A stretch of DNA of 5,845 nt from Clostridia bacterium. Its GTDB lineage: Bacteria > Bacillota > Clostridia > Christensenellales > UBA1242. The translations under genes and the position numbers were made by a program. This document shows positions 5,549-5,845 of this stretch, piece by piece; position 1 is the first letter of the stretch; every line of letters starts with the position of its first letter. The stretch spans positions 1 through 5,845 of the forward strand of contig JAFZND010000032.1 in NCBI GenBank assembly GCA_017553065.1, written 5' to 3'. The notes under the pieces were generated by a model. The model saw only the letters and a list, made by a program, of their open reading frames with translations, was not told the DNA's origin and searched no databases.

Positions 5549-5845
5549 TTAAAAATCTTCTTCGCCTTCTTCGTCGTCGTGATAATCTTCTTCGTCTTCC
5601 TCATCTTCTTCGTCTTCATCCAAAGCATCCAAGTCAAGGTCGTCAAAGTCCTCATCATCTTCACTCTCTTCTTCCTCTTCTTCATCATGGTCCATAAAGT
5701 CTTCATCTAAATCTTTTGAGAAAGCATCATTGAGTTTTTGGTCTTCTTCATCTTCAATTGGTAATAAGTCTAATTCTTCATCATCATCTTCACTGTCTGC
5801 CTTGTCTACATATTGCTTCCAATCTTGATCAGAATCGTCTTTGTC
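5549..5845 (-). CDS. Acidic C-terminal part of a protein, possibly RNA polymerase delta subunit (5' end outside window)
   Basis: One minus frame is open from the right edge to TAA at 5549-5551, giving the last 98 residues of a protein whose start lies outside. By count 60 of the 98 are Asp or Glu, with runs such as DHDEEEEEE and DEDEEDEEDEEDYHDDEE. The only hydrophobic points are scattered Leu, Phe and Trp, for example DQDWKQYVDKAD and EELDLLPIEDEE. Tails of this kind, disordered and strongly acidic after a small folded domain, are typical of RpoE, the delta subunit of Firmicute RNA polymerase, which promotes RNA release and enzyme recycling; Bacillus RpoE also ends in an acidic tail containing EDYDDEEEE. 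The diagnostic N-terminal winged-helix (HARE-HTH) domain would be outside the window, so other acidic proteins cannot be excluded. A strong terminator follows, so this is the last gene of its transcription unit. The reading frame is certain; the identity is a guess. Confidence 0.6.
   Translation of the reverse strand, partial: DKDDSDQDWKQYVDKADSEDDDEELDLLPIEDEEDQKLNDAFSKDLDEDFMDHDEEEEEESEDDEDFDDLDLDALDEDEEDEEDEEDYHDDEEGEEDF

Noticed and set aside
5552..5700. Trinucleotide-like repeats (ttc, gtc, atc on the plus strand)
   Set aside because: They follow from the Asp/Glu codon runs of the acidic protein; the units are irregular and do not form a true tandem array or CRISPR.
5515..5706. Minus-strand open frame of 63 codons rich in Lys and Met
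   Set aside because: It is an out-of-frame reading of the GAA/GAT/GAC repeats of the acidic gene, and it runs through the terminator stem.

Overview
The window comes from a low-GC, AT-rich, endospore-forming Firmicute, most likely a Clostridia-type anaerobe. Four of its seven genes belong to sporulation or germination families (spoIIR, sleB, ypeB and a SipL-like SPOCS/LysM protein). Veg is also present, which in clostridia commonly sits next to the SipL-type gene. Every gene I can support lies on the minus strand, so the text below reads from the right edge to the left.

Layout. At the right edge is the 3' end of a gene for an extremely acidic protein (stop at 5549), closed by a strong intrinsic terminator. 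It is possibly the RNA polymerase delta subunit. Next comes veg (5211-5444), then a 512-residue SPOCS (DUF3794)/LysM protein of the SipL type (3598-5136), closed by a second strong terminator. After a leader of about 125 bases comes a tight cluster: spoIIR (2920-3417), sleB (2276-2923, sharing an ATGA overlap with spoIIR) and ypeB (935-2263, whose ribosome binding site overlaps the sleB stop). This cluster ends in a perfect hairpin at 911-939. Finally, behind its own consensus-like sigma-A promoter, comes a protein whose 3' end is cut off by the left edge (1-813). It aligns by eye with the N-terminal half of transcription terminator Rho, but its nucleotide-binding P-loop looks destroyed.

How the genes work together. 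SpoIIR is the forespore signal that switches on sigma-E in the mother cell. SipL-type proteins act in the mother cell to fasten the SpoIVA-based coat to the forespore. SleB and YpeB are packed into the dormant spore, where SleB cuts cortex peptidoglycan at germination and YpeB holds and protects it. The window therefore joins an early forespore signal, coat assembly and the germination lysis machine.

Most worth a second look: the Rho-like protein with a degenerate Walker A motif; the linkage of spoIIR with sleB-ypeB in one apparent operon; and the lack of ispE between the sipL-like gene and spoIIR, where related genomes, as I recall, usually carry it. No CRISPR array, tRNA, rRNA, insertion sequence or phage gene was seen, and no stretch above 300 bases lacks a gene.
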